The position numbers and the translations under genes were made by a program. A model generated the notes under the pieces. It was not told where the DNA came from, searched no databases, and saw only the letters and a list, made by a program, of their open reading frames with translations. DNA of 64,000 bases from Cladobotryum mycophilum (taxonomy: Eukaryota; Ascomycota; Sordariomycetes; Hypocreales; Hypocreaceae). Position 1 is the stretch's first letter; every line of letters begins with the position of its first letter. Where the stretch lies: assembly GCA_036429605.1 (NCBI GenBank), contig CM071589.1, forward strand, positions 5,456,001 through 5,520,000, read 5' to 3'. Shown piece after piece: positions 23,452 through 36,310 of the stretch.

Positions 23452-23618
23452 TTCAGAGCGGATCGAGGACTGAAGGGCGCTCAGTCCGTGTGGACGGCAG
23501 CATGTTCTGAGAGCTCAAATTCACAAGGCTTCGTTTCTTCACATTCAGCAAAGTCTATTGATTGCAACAATGGCGTAATTAAAGTACATATGATACGTCT
23601 TACTTCCATGATCGACGC

Positions 23619-24748
23619 TTATGGTAGAGGCTCAACCAGCACCTTGGGTCCAGCGGGCACAATCAACGGACCCTCGTCGCCGTACACGACTCTCCTGCGC
23701 GACGCCACGTAGTTGATGCCGTAGTTCGCGATGAAGGGGTTCGTCGATCGGTAGAATGCGCCGCGCAGTGGTCCCTCCACATCTTGATCCCAGTACAACT
23801 TTCGGAGCCACAGGTGCAGATTAGGGTAATCGTGTCGAATCATCTTGAGGTTGCACTGGAAGATGGTGTAGTACGACGAATCGAAACGGATAAGCGAGGT
23901 GTACAGTCGGACGTCCGCTTCGGTTATCGTGTCGCCGAGTAGGTACGGCTTGCCGTGGCTGAGAATTTCTTCGAGACGGTCGAGTGAGTTGAAAAGCAAG
24001 CCGATGTTCTCGTCGTATGCTTCCTGCGTCTTGGAAAGACCAACCTTGTACACGCCATTATTGACCGTGTCGTAGACCCAGCTGTTAATCTCGTCGATTT
24101 GCGCTCGCAAGTTCTCCGGGTAAAAGCCACCTCCGGGTCGGTTCACCTCGCGGAGGTGCTCTGGGAGAAGGTCGTCGAACTCGCTGTAGAACATGCGGAT
24201 GATCTCGGATGACTCGTTGTTCACTGGCACGCCTGCCTTCTTGTCCCACAGCACTGGAACCGTGTATCGACCGACATAGTTGGGGTCCGCCTTGAGGTAA
24301 AGATCCTTGATCTTCTTGAATCCGTACAGGGGATCCTCGGTGAGAGATCCGTTTTCACCGCTGAAGAACCATCCCTCGGGGCCCATGTAACTTTCCAATA
24401 GGTATAAATCGACAAAGTCTTCTAGTCCCTTGAGGAGTCGCACAATGAGGGTTCTATGAGCCTGAGCATATTGGTTAGCTTCATCGTTGCCCACTAAGAA
24501 GGACTGGGGCGAAAATACCCAAGGGCAGCTAGGAGAAAGGTACAGCGCATAGCGGCCCTTCTCAGCTGGGAACTGCGAATTGGGATCTCTGGAAATGGAG
24601 TTTCTAAAAGTACTCTCTGGGCGCGTAAAACGGCCATTCTGGTGGTAGTTCTGTAAAGGTGAAATCGTCAGTAGCGGTCATCTTCCTCTCCCAGCACCAA
24701 ACCCAGGTCTAGGATGGGACGTACCTGTCCAGGGTCTGTAGCAGCCAT
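23619..24748 (-). CDS. Glutathionyl-hydroquinone reductase-like GST (Ecm4/Gto type)
   Basis: Three exons, 24748-24725, 24650-24519 and 24461-23619, 332 aa. The N-terminal thioredoxin-like half has SCPW spliced to AHRTLIVRLLKGLED, giving the CPWAHR active site of glutathionyl-hydroquinone reductases, where the Cys attacks the glutathionyl group. PVLWDKK, NNESSEIIRMF and the C-terminal helical domain (TITEADVRLYTSLIRFD, LHLWLRKLYW) are all family blocks. The enzyme takes glutathione off glutathionyl-hydroquinones in quinone recycling, which would suit detoxification of aromatic polyketides. The second intron is 57 nt and has no stop in frame, so an ORF-based model would wrongly keep 19 extra residues inside the active site. 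A 29-bp inverted repeat lies upstream. Confidence 0.87.
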
Positions 24749-25369
24749 TGCGTATATGCGTATGGTGCTTAACTTGAAACGAATTAAACTTATCGAATTA
24801 CCTCAATGCGAAGGATACTGGATAGGCAGGGATAAGGGGAAGCAGTGTTGACAGCAAACGCTTCATATATATGGATCTGTAAATCCCGATGCAACCCATT
24901 CAAGGTTCGGCTTATCCCCCCACTGACTCGGCAATTGGGGGGCCGCAAAATTAGACAATTCCCCGACCTGTTCCACATAAGTCGGGGAATTGGCCAATGT
25001 TGCGGCCCCTTCGCAGCACGCAATGTATGTTGGTTGGGTATGATGATGACATGGGCTGACAAATCTGGGGGCTTAGAATGCTACAAACTCTTGGAACCAA
25101 CGGAGCATGCACTTTGAGCGCCGACTATGGTGACCTCACTTACAAACCCATTCCGATTCAAGGGGTTGCATTTGCGTTCAGCTGTCTTGTGTTGAGCCTC
25201 ATATTAGTAAGCCGTGAAATCCCTCTTCCAAGTTTCCAGAGCGCCGAATTCGTCGATTTGGAAGTTGGCAACCTGGAGAGGGTGTTACAAGTACAATAGC
25301 ACACGGTTCAAGGCCAACAGCCTATGGTCACAGCAAATTTGGAACGGTATTGGAAAATGGTTTTATAAT
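24749..25369. other. Intergenic region containing an inverted repeat
   Basis: Promoter side of the GST-like gene and 3' side of the reducing PKS. It contains the 29-bp inverted repeat listed separately. No coding feature. Confidence 0.5.
24939..25009. repeat. 29-bp imperfect inverted repeat with 13-nt spacer
   Basis: Arms 24939-24967 and 24981-25009 match at 26 of 29 positions. The outer part of each arm is GGGGCCGCAA and the inner part AATTCCCCGAC. It sits about 190 bp upstream of the GST-like start codon. It could be a hairpin in DNA or RNA, a symmetric regulator site or a small transposon footprint. Confidence 0.75.
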
Positions 25370-28300
25370 CTAGACAGAAGAAAATCGTTTATAGAGCTTT
25401 CCGGCAGCACATTCGCCCAATTCCTTCAAGTTTGTCTTCCCCGCCAGTTCCACAGGGCTTATGGGGATCCCGATGGCCTCCGCCCACCAGCCACGCAGCT
25501 CCAGTAACACCATGGAGTCCAGGCCCATTTGCCGAAACGGTTGTTCCAGAAAGTTCTCCACCGCCGTCTCCTCCCTCATCATGAGAGAGAACAAATGCCC
25601 TCCAATCAGTGTGGCTAGTTTCAAGATGGTCTCGTCTTCCTTTAACATGGAAGGACTCACTTGGACGTCTGATAAGATCTTGGCCATTCGGCTCTTCAAG
25701 CTCCCACCTGTAGCCTGTGATTGCGCCTTGTCCTTGGCATTGTGATAGGAGCCCATGCGTGGATCGTATCGCCATGCCGTTTGACACTTGACATCGTTGA
25801 GCGACGTAGGCGATAGTAATCCCATGTAGACTACTCCATCGTCTCGGCGGGTGCCAAAAAAGCGCTGCCTTTCGTCGCCGCGACTATGCAGCATCTGATT
25901 CCGTACTGCGTGCTCTAAATACTTGATAAGATCCTTCTCATAAAGGATTGCATTCTGGGGAGCAAAGTATCTCTTCAATCTTTCATCTGCTGCGACATAT
26001 CCGACGTCGCCAATTGCCGGAAGCACAATCACTGAAGCTGGCAATCCTATGCTGCGCCGATATTGGGCGAATGACTCGAGGAAGCTGTTGGATGCATGGT
26101 AGTTGGCCTGACCCGGGGTTTCCATGACGCCGGCCATGGAACTGGTCAAGATGAAGAAGTCCAGATCTTGACCAGCTTCTAGTAGTGATTGATGTAGATT
26201 GATCGCACCATCCGCCTTTGGCGCCATGACGGTACTCCAGTCACCGGGAAGCATAGATTGAAAAGACATATCCTAAGTCATTGTAAGCAAAGTGTATCCA
26301 TTACGTAGCGGATGGGATGTCATTACCTTGAGCTTCATTGCCAAATGAACCACACCTTTGATGGGACCACGTGCGGCGGCTAGAGCCGTCTTCACATCGG
26401 CGATCTCTTCCACCTTGCCAGATACAGGGTGGACTTTGCACCCCATACTTTCTAGTTCTCGGATATAGGCACTGTGGGATGTCGAACCAGCGCTCGGTGA
26501 GAGGAAGACAAAGTCGCGTGCCCCTCGTTCGGCCATCCAAGTAGCCATCGACTTTCCAAGACCTCCTAGTCCGCCTGTAAGCAGGTATGAAGCGTTCGGG
26601 TCAAATTTCGTCTCATTGCGAGCAGCAACGGCTTCAAATTTGGAGGGACTCTGTGGGATGCTGATGACAAGTTTGCCAATATGGGCCCCGCGCTGAAGAG
26701 TTCGGAAGCCCAGTTCAACTTCGGATGCTGAAAAGGCTTGATGTGGGATGGGCAGGATCTTCCCAGAGGAACAGAGCTGCATGACTCTTTGGAATAGCCT
26801 GAGATGATGATTAGCATATACTAGTGGGATATACGTATTGGGATAGAAGCTCACCTGATGCCTTGCTTTGGTCGTTTCGCAAGGAGCTGCAGTACGTCAA
26901 TGGAGCTATATGTCCTGCAAGACAAGAACGCCTCGAGTGAGAGCTTAGCAAAGCCCTGAGCATCTCGCTTTCCTAGCTCAATCATTTTGCCGAATTCAGC
27001 GACGCAGTTCCACGAGGCGTGCAGCAAGTTTCCGGACAAGGAGTTCAGCACGACATCCACGCCTTGACCGTTTGTTTCTCGCATGATCCCCGAGACAAAC
27101 GAATCATCTCGCGAATTGAAGATGCGATTCATTGGTATTCCCAGTTCTTTATGCACATATCGAACCTTGTCCTCATTGCCAACGGTGACAAAGACCTGGT
27201 GATGTTAGTTTGAGCTCAGGTAACATGATCAATGGGTGAACTTACCTCTGCTTCTAGAAGCTGGCACAGTTGGATCGCTGCGTGGCCGACGCCTCCGCAA
27301 GCAGAGTGAATGAGCACACTCTGTAAGGACACTGTTAGCAGACACTCGGATAATTGACGTGAAGCAACATGGCTACATACCTGACCAGGCATCAATTGCG
27401 CCACGTCGATCAATGCATGCATGACCGTCATGAATGTGATGGGAATTGTAGCCGCCTCCTCAAAGCTCCAATTGTCAGGCAATAAGCCACATACTGCTGC
27501 AGGTAGTCTCATTCTGGTCCATGTGCAATCGTTGGTGACGAAGGCGACTCGATCTCCCACGGTCAGCCCAACAACGTCTGATCCCACTTTGCGAATGACA
27601 CCCGCGCCTTCAAAGCCCAACCCACTGGCGTCAGTCTTGATGATCCCAAGAGCGAAAAGGACGTCCTATTGTTGGGAAATAATTAGCAAAAAGATACGAA
27701 TTCATGATTGAGATTGGACATACCCTGAAATTGAGCCCAATGGCATTCACATCCACTTCAATTTCATCAGCGGCAAGGCCGTCTGCACCACCGGGAATCT
27801 CCTGCTCGATCCACGCTAAGCTGCTAAGGGCACCAGGGGATGTTGGTTGAAGCCATCGACCAACATTCTCACTGTGCACCATACTAGAGGCTTTTTCGGT
27901 CTCTTGCTCTAGCAAGAATGGTTGGTATCTTGACACCATGATAGTCCCATTATTGACGAGGAAGTGTTTATCCTCACCAACAACGTCTCCAGGACCAGCA
28001 TTCACGACCACTTTGCGCAGCACTTTTCCGACGAGCTGGTTAAATGCATTCTCGGAAGGGCTGATCTGGAGCGTGAAGTTTGGCAAAGACATTTCTGCGC
28101 TTACACCTTTGACCAATCCGAGCAACTCTGCCGAGTGAGGATTTTGGCACTCAATTTGTGAAGGCGGTAGGAGCCAGAGAGCTGTCGTCAGACTCTGGAC
28201 AGAAAAGAAAGTTTGCAGTTGCTCCAGATAGGGTCCAGCATCGAAGCCTTCCGACTCAAGCGCGACCGTCGAGATGATGGGTTGGTAGGCAATTGGGGTA

Positions 28301-31300
28301 TCTCCAAGCGTGATGAATGAAGCGCGAGTGCCTTGTGATGCAAGCTCGTCAGAAAGGCGCTTCGGGATATCATTTTGGGGATCCAAGCACATGATAGTGA
28401 TTTCACCAACTTCTAATAGCATCTGGTCCACCGTCGTTGCTGGTCGAGATACGATGGCTGACACAAGTGCGTCCGGCCCATCAACGTCCATTACCACGCA
28501 ATCAACGCCAGAATATCCACTGGCCTTTAACTCTTTGTCCCATCGTTCGGTGTCGACACTTGGATCCCATTTCCTGTCGTCTTGTTCACCAAGCCACCAT
28601 CCAGACAGCGTACCGAAAATGTACGAGAAAATATTCGGATGGGGGAAGTCTCGCAGATAACTAGATGACCGTCGGGGCGGAGGAGCTGCTTGATGTTCTG
28701 AAGCGTTTCCTTCAAGTTCGGTGTCGCGTGAACCACAAAGAACCCAACAACAAGGTCATATGTTCCAAGCTCCTCTTCAAATCCTTGGGCAGCAGGTGGA
28801 AGAGAGATGTCAAACGTTTTGTACTCCATGTTTGGAGCAAAGGAGAACCGCTCGCTGGCTTTGCCAAAGAAACCAGACGATACGTCGGTAAACGTGTATT
28901 GCTCGTATGGGGGGTTCGCACCATCGACTATGAGGTCTTGGAGAATCAGGTTTGTACCTCCACCTGTACCTGCACCAATCTCTAGAATGCGTAGACGAGG
29001 CTTAGAATCAGACAAATGCTTGACAAAGCGTGAGAGACGGAATGTGAACGACGTGTAAAGATCAACCAAAAGACCGTCTCTAGTGAGCAGCTCGAGAGGA
29101 CTAATGTTGCCGACAAAAATATCCTCGACATTGTTCAAGATAAGATGAACTGCCTTGGATAGGTAGTGGCTTGGCTCTAGGTCATGAATCTGGCAGAAGA
29201 TTTCCTGGATTCGGATAGATCGTTCCAAGTCTGTTCGTCGGCATGATGTGTCTTGAAGCCGCAAACCCATCCATTCTCGGTACAGATTGAGATGCTCTGA
29301 GTTTGAAGCACCCAAATCGTGGATCTGATCATGCGATTCTAGAATGCAAAGCTCCACAAGCTCTTTCAGTAGAATTCGAACCTCCGATTTAATCGACGGT
29401 GGATCAATGATCTGAGAATAATCGATAAAGTCGAAGTCGGGAGTCCATTCTAGGCGGGCAGCTCCAAGCTTCTCGGCCTCCTCTGACTTCTCAATCTCAC
29501 TTGGTATGGGTGATAGCGTTAGCCCTTTGAGCTGGATAACCATCTTGCCATTGGCAACCCCGTTCACTCCGTTGTTGGTCTTTTTATCCAAGATCCAAGC
29601 ATCAACAGATACCGACTTGGCATCGCAATGGAAGATACTCATTTCTTCCACGACGGTAGGCACAACTGTTTCATCCAATCGATAAGTCAGGCCGCGTGTA
29701 CTTGAGGCAACAACCAGCTGAAGGCAAGCATCGATTACAGTTGGGTCCATCATGAACCCTTTTTTCGAATCGGGATTGATGATTTCAGCTGCGGCACGGT
29801 CTGACATGGTATCAAAACTCATATTAGACAAAGTCCGAAACTCAGGTCCAAAATTGTAACCCTTCCTCTCAAACGCGTCATACCAGCGACGACTTGAGAT
29901 TTCTCTGGAATAAGAGCTGATCTTGTTGTCGGGAGCGGCTGAGAGCTGTGTTGAGCAGGCCTTGATAGTACCGTAGCAATGTTTTTTCCACTGAGAGTCC
30001 TTGTCACTCGATGTAGAAGACATTATGGTAAACTCGTATGCATCGGAATCGAGAGAGTCTGTAAGCCTCTGTCGCTTCAAAGTCGTGATCATCTCAACGA
30101 GCTGTCCATCGTCAAAGATCAATGGTGTTTGGACACCAACGTGTGTCACTGTGTATCCAGTCATTGAGCCTCCATTCAGCTGTCGGATGGCTTCGCCAGC
30201 CATGGCCACGTAACAAGCAAATGGAAAGATGACACGACCATATACCTTGTGATCTTTTATCCACGTAACGTCCCTAATGTCAAGGACGTTTCTCCAAGAA
30301 GGTTCAATCGGAGTGCTCGCAAGAACTCGCAGGCCCAGCAGCGAATGATGCGGGAATTGCCGAGATCGAAATGTCTTTGAAAGCAAGCTTTCTTTCCAAT
30401 AGTGCTTTGAGTGGTCCCAAGGGTAGGCAGGGAGATCAGACAATACTGATCTGCTGAAAATCATCGCTGAAAATTTGACCTTGACACCATATTGAAAGAG
30501 CCTTCCGAATGTGGACAGAATGGATTCTGCGCAATTCTCGTCACGAAGAAGAGTCGAGAAGTATTCGAACTTTGCTTTCATATGGGTGCTAATTTGGCGA
30601 AGTGGGCCAGCCAGTTGTGAATGAGGCCCAACCTCCATCACGATCAAGTTCTTGGCTTCGGTTTTTAGCAATTCTTGAACCGCAGGAGAGAACTTGACTG
30701 TCTGGGACATGTTCTCCGCCCAGTATGAAGGATCGAACTTCCCCTTGAATGCCTTTCCGGTCACTGTCGAGTAGAAAGAACATTGGAGCTCGCGGTGGCC
30801 AAACTGCCCAAACTCTGAACGGAGCAGTTCTTCATAGAGCTTGGCAATGGGAATCATTTGATGCGAATGGTATGCCATATCGACTTTGAGTTTCTTTGCG
30901 ACTATGTTAGGCAACGCTTGTTTGATCTTGACGATGGTTTCATCCAGAGCACCAAGATCGCCGGATATGGTGGTAGATTGGGGGCTGTTTTCTGCTGCAA
31001 CCACGACTCCCTTTGACAAGAACTTTGACGTCGTCTCAGAGTCCATGCCCACAGCAGCCATTCCTCCCAGTTGCCTTTCAGTCTTTGACACAAATCCACG
31101 GTAGTAAGCCACCAAGATTGCTTCTTTCAGCGACAGGCCTCGAGCAGCATATGCAGCTGCGATTTCGCCGCTGGAATGGCCAATGACAACAGCTGGCTCA
31201 ATTCCAGCGCGCCTGAAGGCGTTGACCAAGCCAATTTGGATCGCAGTGCATAGTGGCTGAGAGATCTCCGCTTCATACATGCGGCTCGATGATGGTGGCT

Positions 31301-33277
31301 TTGCAAGTTCGGCCACTACCGACCATGTGGGAGGATTGCTGCATTGCTGGAGAACAATGTCCAGCATCAGCATGTCTCTTCGAAATGCCGGGTCCGATTC
31401 GATCAGTTTATGTCCCATCATGGGCCACTGAGCTCCCTGACCGGTGAACACCATTGCGATGCTTGGAGTGACGTCCGGTACCTTCACCGGTGGTTGAATG
31501 GTTGAGGCTTTCCCTGAGGAGACCACCGCAAATGAACGAGTGGGAAGCATTTCCCTCCTACAAGCGAGCGTATAGGCCATGTCGGCGGCCCGATCGGCAT
31601 GAGCTGAGTGATAACCAAGCACGTTCTCCGACACTTTTTGCAAGGTAGTCTTGGAGTTTGCCGAGAAAAGCAATAACAGAGGGCTGTCGTTCAGCCGCCA
31701 ATCTCGGCTACTGTTCCAACTCTGCGGGCATGCTTCAACAATCATCTATGATCATTAGTAGACGCACGTATACTGGCAGAAAATAATAACTTACATGCAT
31801 GTTTGATCCACCAAGACCAAAGGAATTGATGCTGATTCTTCGTTGCTTATCCTCTGGCCAGGAGATGGATTTTGTTGGGACAACAAGGCCATATTTTCGG
31901 AAGGGTACTAAAGACCTAGTGTCAGAAATGTTTCGTCCTAGTAATGAATATTTGCACTCACTCTTGGGATTGGGTGTGTTGAACTTGATGTTTGGCGGAA
32001 TTGTGCGGTGTTCTAAGCTCAGCACAGCTTTGATGAGACTCGTCAAGGCGGACGCTGCCTCTGAGTGCCCGACGTTTGGTTTGACCTGCCTCTAGTTAGA
32101 ATCCATGTTTTTGACGAATAGGAAAAGTGATCTCACCGATCCGATGTAAGCGCCTTCTCTGAATACTCTCCCAACAGCCGTCGTTTCGATAGGATCACCA
32201 GTTGGTGTTCCTGTGCCGTGGCACTACAGTATCCAGTTAGCCCATGAACTAGAAGCGATCATTCTATCATCCTACCTCAACAAACGGCGTATCGGCGGGA
32301 TCCAATCCAACCTGGTCATACACCTGTCGAATCAAGGCCTCTTGTGCGACGCAGTTTGGCGCCAAGGTTCCTCCACCTTTCCCATCGCTGTTCGTACCTG
32401 TGTTGCGAATAATCGCCCGGATAGGGTTATTATCCCGAATAGCGTCTGTGAGCTTCTTCAAGTATATGACGTTAATGGCTTCACCTCTGGCAAAGCCATC
32501 AGCAGCAGCGTCGAATGTTTTGCATGAGCCTTCGGAGGAGAGTGCTGTCAATGCATTGAGCTCGTTGTAGATGTACGGGCCTGTGATGAGGCTAACGCCC
32601 CCCACGATGGCGGCTGTACAGTCGCCCGTCTGCAGAGCGCGGCATGCTTCATGCAATGCCACACCCGAAGCGGAACAACCTGTTTTGATGACCATGCTAA
32701 GACGGAGTTAGAATTGTACCTGAACTTCCTTGAGAGTGGAGGCACCATACCTAGGCCCTTTAAAGTCAAACTCGTATGAAACTTTGTTTGCCATGAAGAT
32801 GTCAAAAGATCCTGACAAAGAGTAGGTATCATAGTGCTGGAGGTCCATGCGACTTGAGGCCGACCATTCATCACTGAATGCACCAATGTAGCATCCGACG
32901 TTTTTGCCCCGAAAATCGGATTCACCAGCACTTTCGAGGCACTCTCGAGTGAGTTCCAGAAGTTGGCGAATCTGGGGGTCGAGACTGGAGATTTCTTTCT
33001 CCGTCATGGAGAAGAATGACGCATCCAATGATGCTAGGTCTTCATTGAGAAAGTAGCCATGCTTGGCTTTCAAAGCCGAAGCATCGCCTAAACTGTCATC
33101 GAAACCGTCGGCGTTGAATCGTGAAGCGGGTATGGGGGCTCTCAAGTCTTGGCCAGTTGATAAAACTTCCCAAAACCTTTCATCCGTCTTGACGCCGGCG
33201 GGAAGTCTGAACGCCATAGAACAAATGGCTATGGACGAGGATGGAAGTGTTTCGTTGTTGCTGTGAGTCTGAGACAT
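25370..33277 (-). pseudogene. Highly reducing PKS (KS-AT-DH-cMT-ER-KR-ACP), one-base frameshift
   Basis: Eleven exons: 33277-32751, 32696-32276, 32223-32137, 32085-31962, 31907-31795, 31745-27724 (broken), 27665-27381, 27320-27246, 27195-26855, 26798-26327 and 26272-25370. With one base added the frame would give about 2456 aa. Domains (approximate residues): KS with C183 in KTGCSASG and later CHGTGTPTGDP; AT with S615 in GHSSGEIAAAYA; DH with H923 and D1096; C-methyltransferase LRILEIGAGTGGGT near 1345; ER SACGGVGHAA near 1866; KR TGGLGGLG near 2073 with Y2214; ACP S2409 in MGLDS. The enzyme would build a reduced, possibly methylated chain, with no release domain of its own. At 28641-28645 a run of five Cs (coding strand) breaks the frame at the end of cMT; as read, the protein stops at about 1496 aa and loses ER, KR and ACP. 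Every other catalytic residue checked is present, so the lesion is recent or a sequence error. Confidence 0.85.
28637..28646 (+). other. Frameshift point in the reducing PKS
   Basis: Plus-strand GGATGGGGGA. The five-G run should be six for the two PKS frames to join: upstream LRPDGHLVICET and downstream HPNIFSYIFGTLSGWWLG are consecutive blocks of a PKS methyltransferase region. No stop or splice site offers another explanation. Confidence 0.85.
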
Positions 33278-35641
33278 GCGTGCGTCCTGAAGAGCAAATG
33301 GTTAGAACGGTAACAAAAAGACTGGAACATAACCAACCTGGACACCTGCATCCAGCGCAGGTGAGTAAATCACACGGTAGTTTCCGGCTGCGTCTCCTGT
33401 GCTATCGACGGTCATCTTTGCGGCAAGAGATAGAGTCTTCTGTAAATCGGATAGAAAGAAAAGAGGGATAAAAGGTCAATAATCTTTGGAAATGTGCAAA
33501 CTGATACAAGAAACACGAGTTATTTAATCGAGTTACGCAGAGCACCAGCATCCTTATATACAATTGTCATAGCTTGACCCGACCAACAACAATCCCATGA
33601 GACTTGACTTTGAGTGGTGTATTCCGAAAACTTGTGGCACTTGGGATTGGCGGTCTAGGATCACTACCAGGACTGGACAGTTCCACATTGGTACTACTGC
33701 AGACTTGCGCTTGGTCGGTCATCTGACGCAACGATGTTGGCCGAATTGACGAAATGGCTGTACTCAATTGCGCTGCAATGAGGCAACTACGCAATACATG
33801 TCACAGCTTGATAGGTTGTGGAATTAGCCGATAAGGGCGTTCCGTTCCCCTGGGACCGACTAGGCTCTTTGTGGTTTGGCTGAGGCCATTCCTTGCAGAG
33901 TACTCCGTAATCGTTTACAGGAATCCATGGCACGCTCAGCTACAGGTTGTATACCTAGTTAGCTGAGGCCAGCTCGTATCTCGGGCGAGCGGCGTACGGG
34001 AAAGAAACAGAAGGGCAGGAGCATCAAGGCCGAAGACAAAATCTTAGGAGGCTGGAGAGACTGTTAACGCAAGGCGATGCAACAACACAAGGAGGGAACA
34101 AAATGGGGGGTGAGGAGGGAACAAAGAGCTCATGTGTGTACCGCTTAACCGAAAGGTCTCAACTGAATGGATGCCTACAAGTCGTGCATAATCAGGTTGC
34201 CTCAAAGGATCATTTGCATGAACTCCTAACGGTGCGCGATACATCCGCAGAATCCTTCAAGCCTCTCGATTCTTTTGCGACCCGATTCGAGGAGGAATCT
34301 GATCCGTGCATATTGTACCGCCCCGCCTCTTCGCCCCCCATCTATGGGACTTATGCCGGTAAAATGCCGACCTGCTATCCTGAAGCAGAACCCGACACAG
34401 TGGTCCAATCTCAATCCTCCGGGGCTTCTGGTTTCGGGAACACATATTCAACCACGGATTGGCGGATTCTGAGCCGTGGCTGAAGCTGGGCAATAAACCC
34501 ATGACACAAGGCTTTTAGTTAGTTCGGTGAACTGTTTAGGAAATCATGTTCTTCGTTACAGATTACAGACTTTGTCTCTTCCCATCCCGTCTTCGTTACG
34601 GCTGACGGTCCCCCTTGTCGGATGCTCCCGCCGCTTGTTTCAATTGCAGCCACGCGGTCAACACGCATTACGGGCGATCCCGAGTCGTTGAAGCAGCTAA
34701 ATGGATTATCATCGGACCGTAGTCCTGCACTTGGCCGGAAATGATCCAAGTGCTACAGGATAATAGTGGCCATATACCCCCAATACCCAATGTACGACCA
34801 CACAGCACCCACCACGGACCTCAAGAGGAAGAAGCCGTTTCATTCTTATTCATCCTCTGTATTACCTACCTTGACCAGGAGGATTACTCTAGTAAGCTTC
34901 CTTGGAAAACATGATGTGGAATGCCAAGGTAGACATAACCTATTTAGGTTACCACGAATGAACTCCCAAGCAGAAACTAAACGAAACTAAATCCATACTA
35001 TTTAATCCGTGACTGTATTCTGCCAAAAGCTGAATGAAAAATCCATGGTTCTTTGTTTTCCCGCCGTTTCCGGAGACCGTATTGACAAATTATTTACAGT
35101 GCTTACTATCTTTAGTTCGTGGGGAAAACTCAATGGCACCTTTTCTTACTCGTAATGGTAATCACCATCTACTCAAACAGGCAATGAATCATCCGGGGAA
35201 CCTCCTCTCTGCCTTTTCCTCAAGCTGCCAGGCTGCCTGAGGCTAAGAAGTGGCGCTTGTTTCAAAGACGAGATGAATACTTTGCTGCTTTCGATGCGTG
35301 TCTTGGCTTATTCCAAGACATTTTTTTGTCCCGTTCCGCGGAACCGCAGCCTATGAGCAGCCGTGGCAATCATCTGACCGTTGCCAAACCAACCCTTCAG
35401 GCGTAAGCACTAGATGGCGGATGGCAGCGGGACATAATGTGCGGAAACAGTGGGAAATACATCTTGAAGGGCGCAGGTCAAGAACTCTGGGATTGTGTCA
35501 TACCCCTTAAGACACTGATAGTATCTTCCGCACGAGATATGGGCATACTTGATTGGCTACATAAGTATATGATGAGTAAACAGTTCAAGACACAACACTC
35601 GAGTGAGATGGATACCGCTTGAAGCTCATCGACGGACGACG
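33278..35641. other. Intergenic region upstream of the reducing PKS, 2.4 kb
   Basis: Contains the PKS promoter and 5' UTR. Open frames at 34103-34502 overlap on both strands and show no family features. A CGA-repeat tract near 35630-35649 precedes the transposon. Nothing else recognised. Confidence 0.45.
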
Positions 35642-35649
35642 ACGACGAC
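35642..35649. repeat. Left target-site duplication of the hAT element
   Basis: ACGACGAC, repeated exactly at 39579-39586 beyond the other end of the element. Eight bp is the hAT-typical length. The left copy is part of a CGA repeat, which makes a chance match somewhat easier. Confidence 0.75.
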
Positions 35650-36059
35650 CAGGGTGGCGATCCATTCCATTTCCATCCACGCAGCTCAATTTGAGTGGAT
35701 GGACGTCCATTATGGTCTATGCCCAGTGGAATGGATGGAATGGACGCCTAAAGCAGTCGCATAGAATAGATGGAAATAGAAATGGATGCATGGACATCAT
35801 TTCCTAAATAGGAAAGACACCACGCTAAGAAGCTAGTTACTATATATAGAGCTCGCCACAGTCATAGTTACCACCTTAGCAAACACCCAAACAACAAATT
35901 GCATTAATAGCATGTCTCTTATTATATATATAATTAAAAAAAAATTAAAAAAAAACCCCTCCCTTAATAAGCCCAGTCTCTAGCTAGTGAACTATTATAT
36001 GTAGGCTAGAGAGGGATAGTACATACAATCCGCCTACCTATTACTTTACGAGCTTTTAT

Positions 36060-36310
36060 AAAGCTTAGTTTAGTAAGCGGATCTGTATCTGGTAATTTAA
36101 CCTTTTCTAGAAGTCTCTTTATACTTTGAATATACCCTCCACGAAGCCACGATCTTACCGTCTGTGTTATTCTAATAGTACTAGCATCTAGATTTGCCCG
36201 GTTATCTTGAACTATTCTGCCGGCCGTAGAGAAAAGTCTTTTAATATCGGCAGATATTGGGAGAGTAGAAAGAATATTAAGAGCTATCTAAGATAGGCGA
36301 GGATATTTCT
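36060..36310 (-). pseudogene. hAT transposase C-terminal dimerisation (hATC) remnant
   Basis: On the minus strand the reading shows ISADIKRLFSTAGRIVQDNR and TVRSWLRGGYIQ, the conserved C-terminal hAT block, broken by an in-frame TAG after PRLS. It is the best-preserved part of the transposase and fixes its direction. Confidence 0.8.

Noticed and set aside
35620..35649. CGA repeat tract as a functional microsatellite
   Set aside because: A short low-complexity tract whose main relevance is that it overlaps the hAT target duplication.
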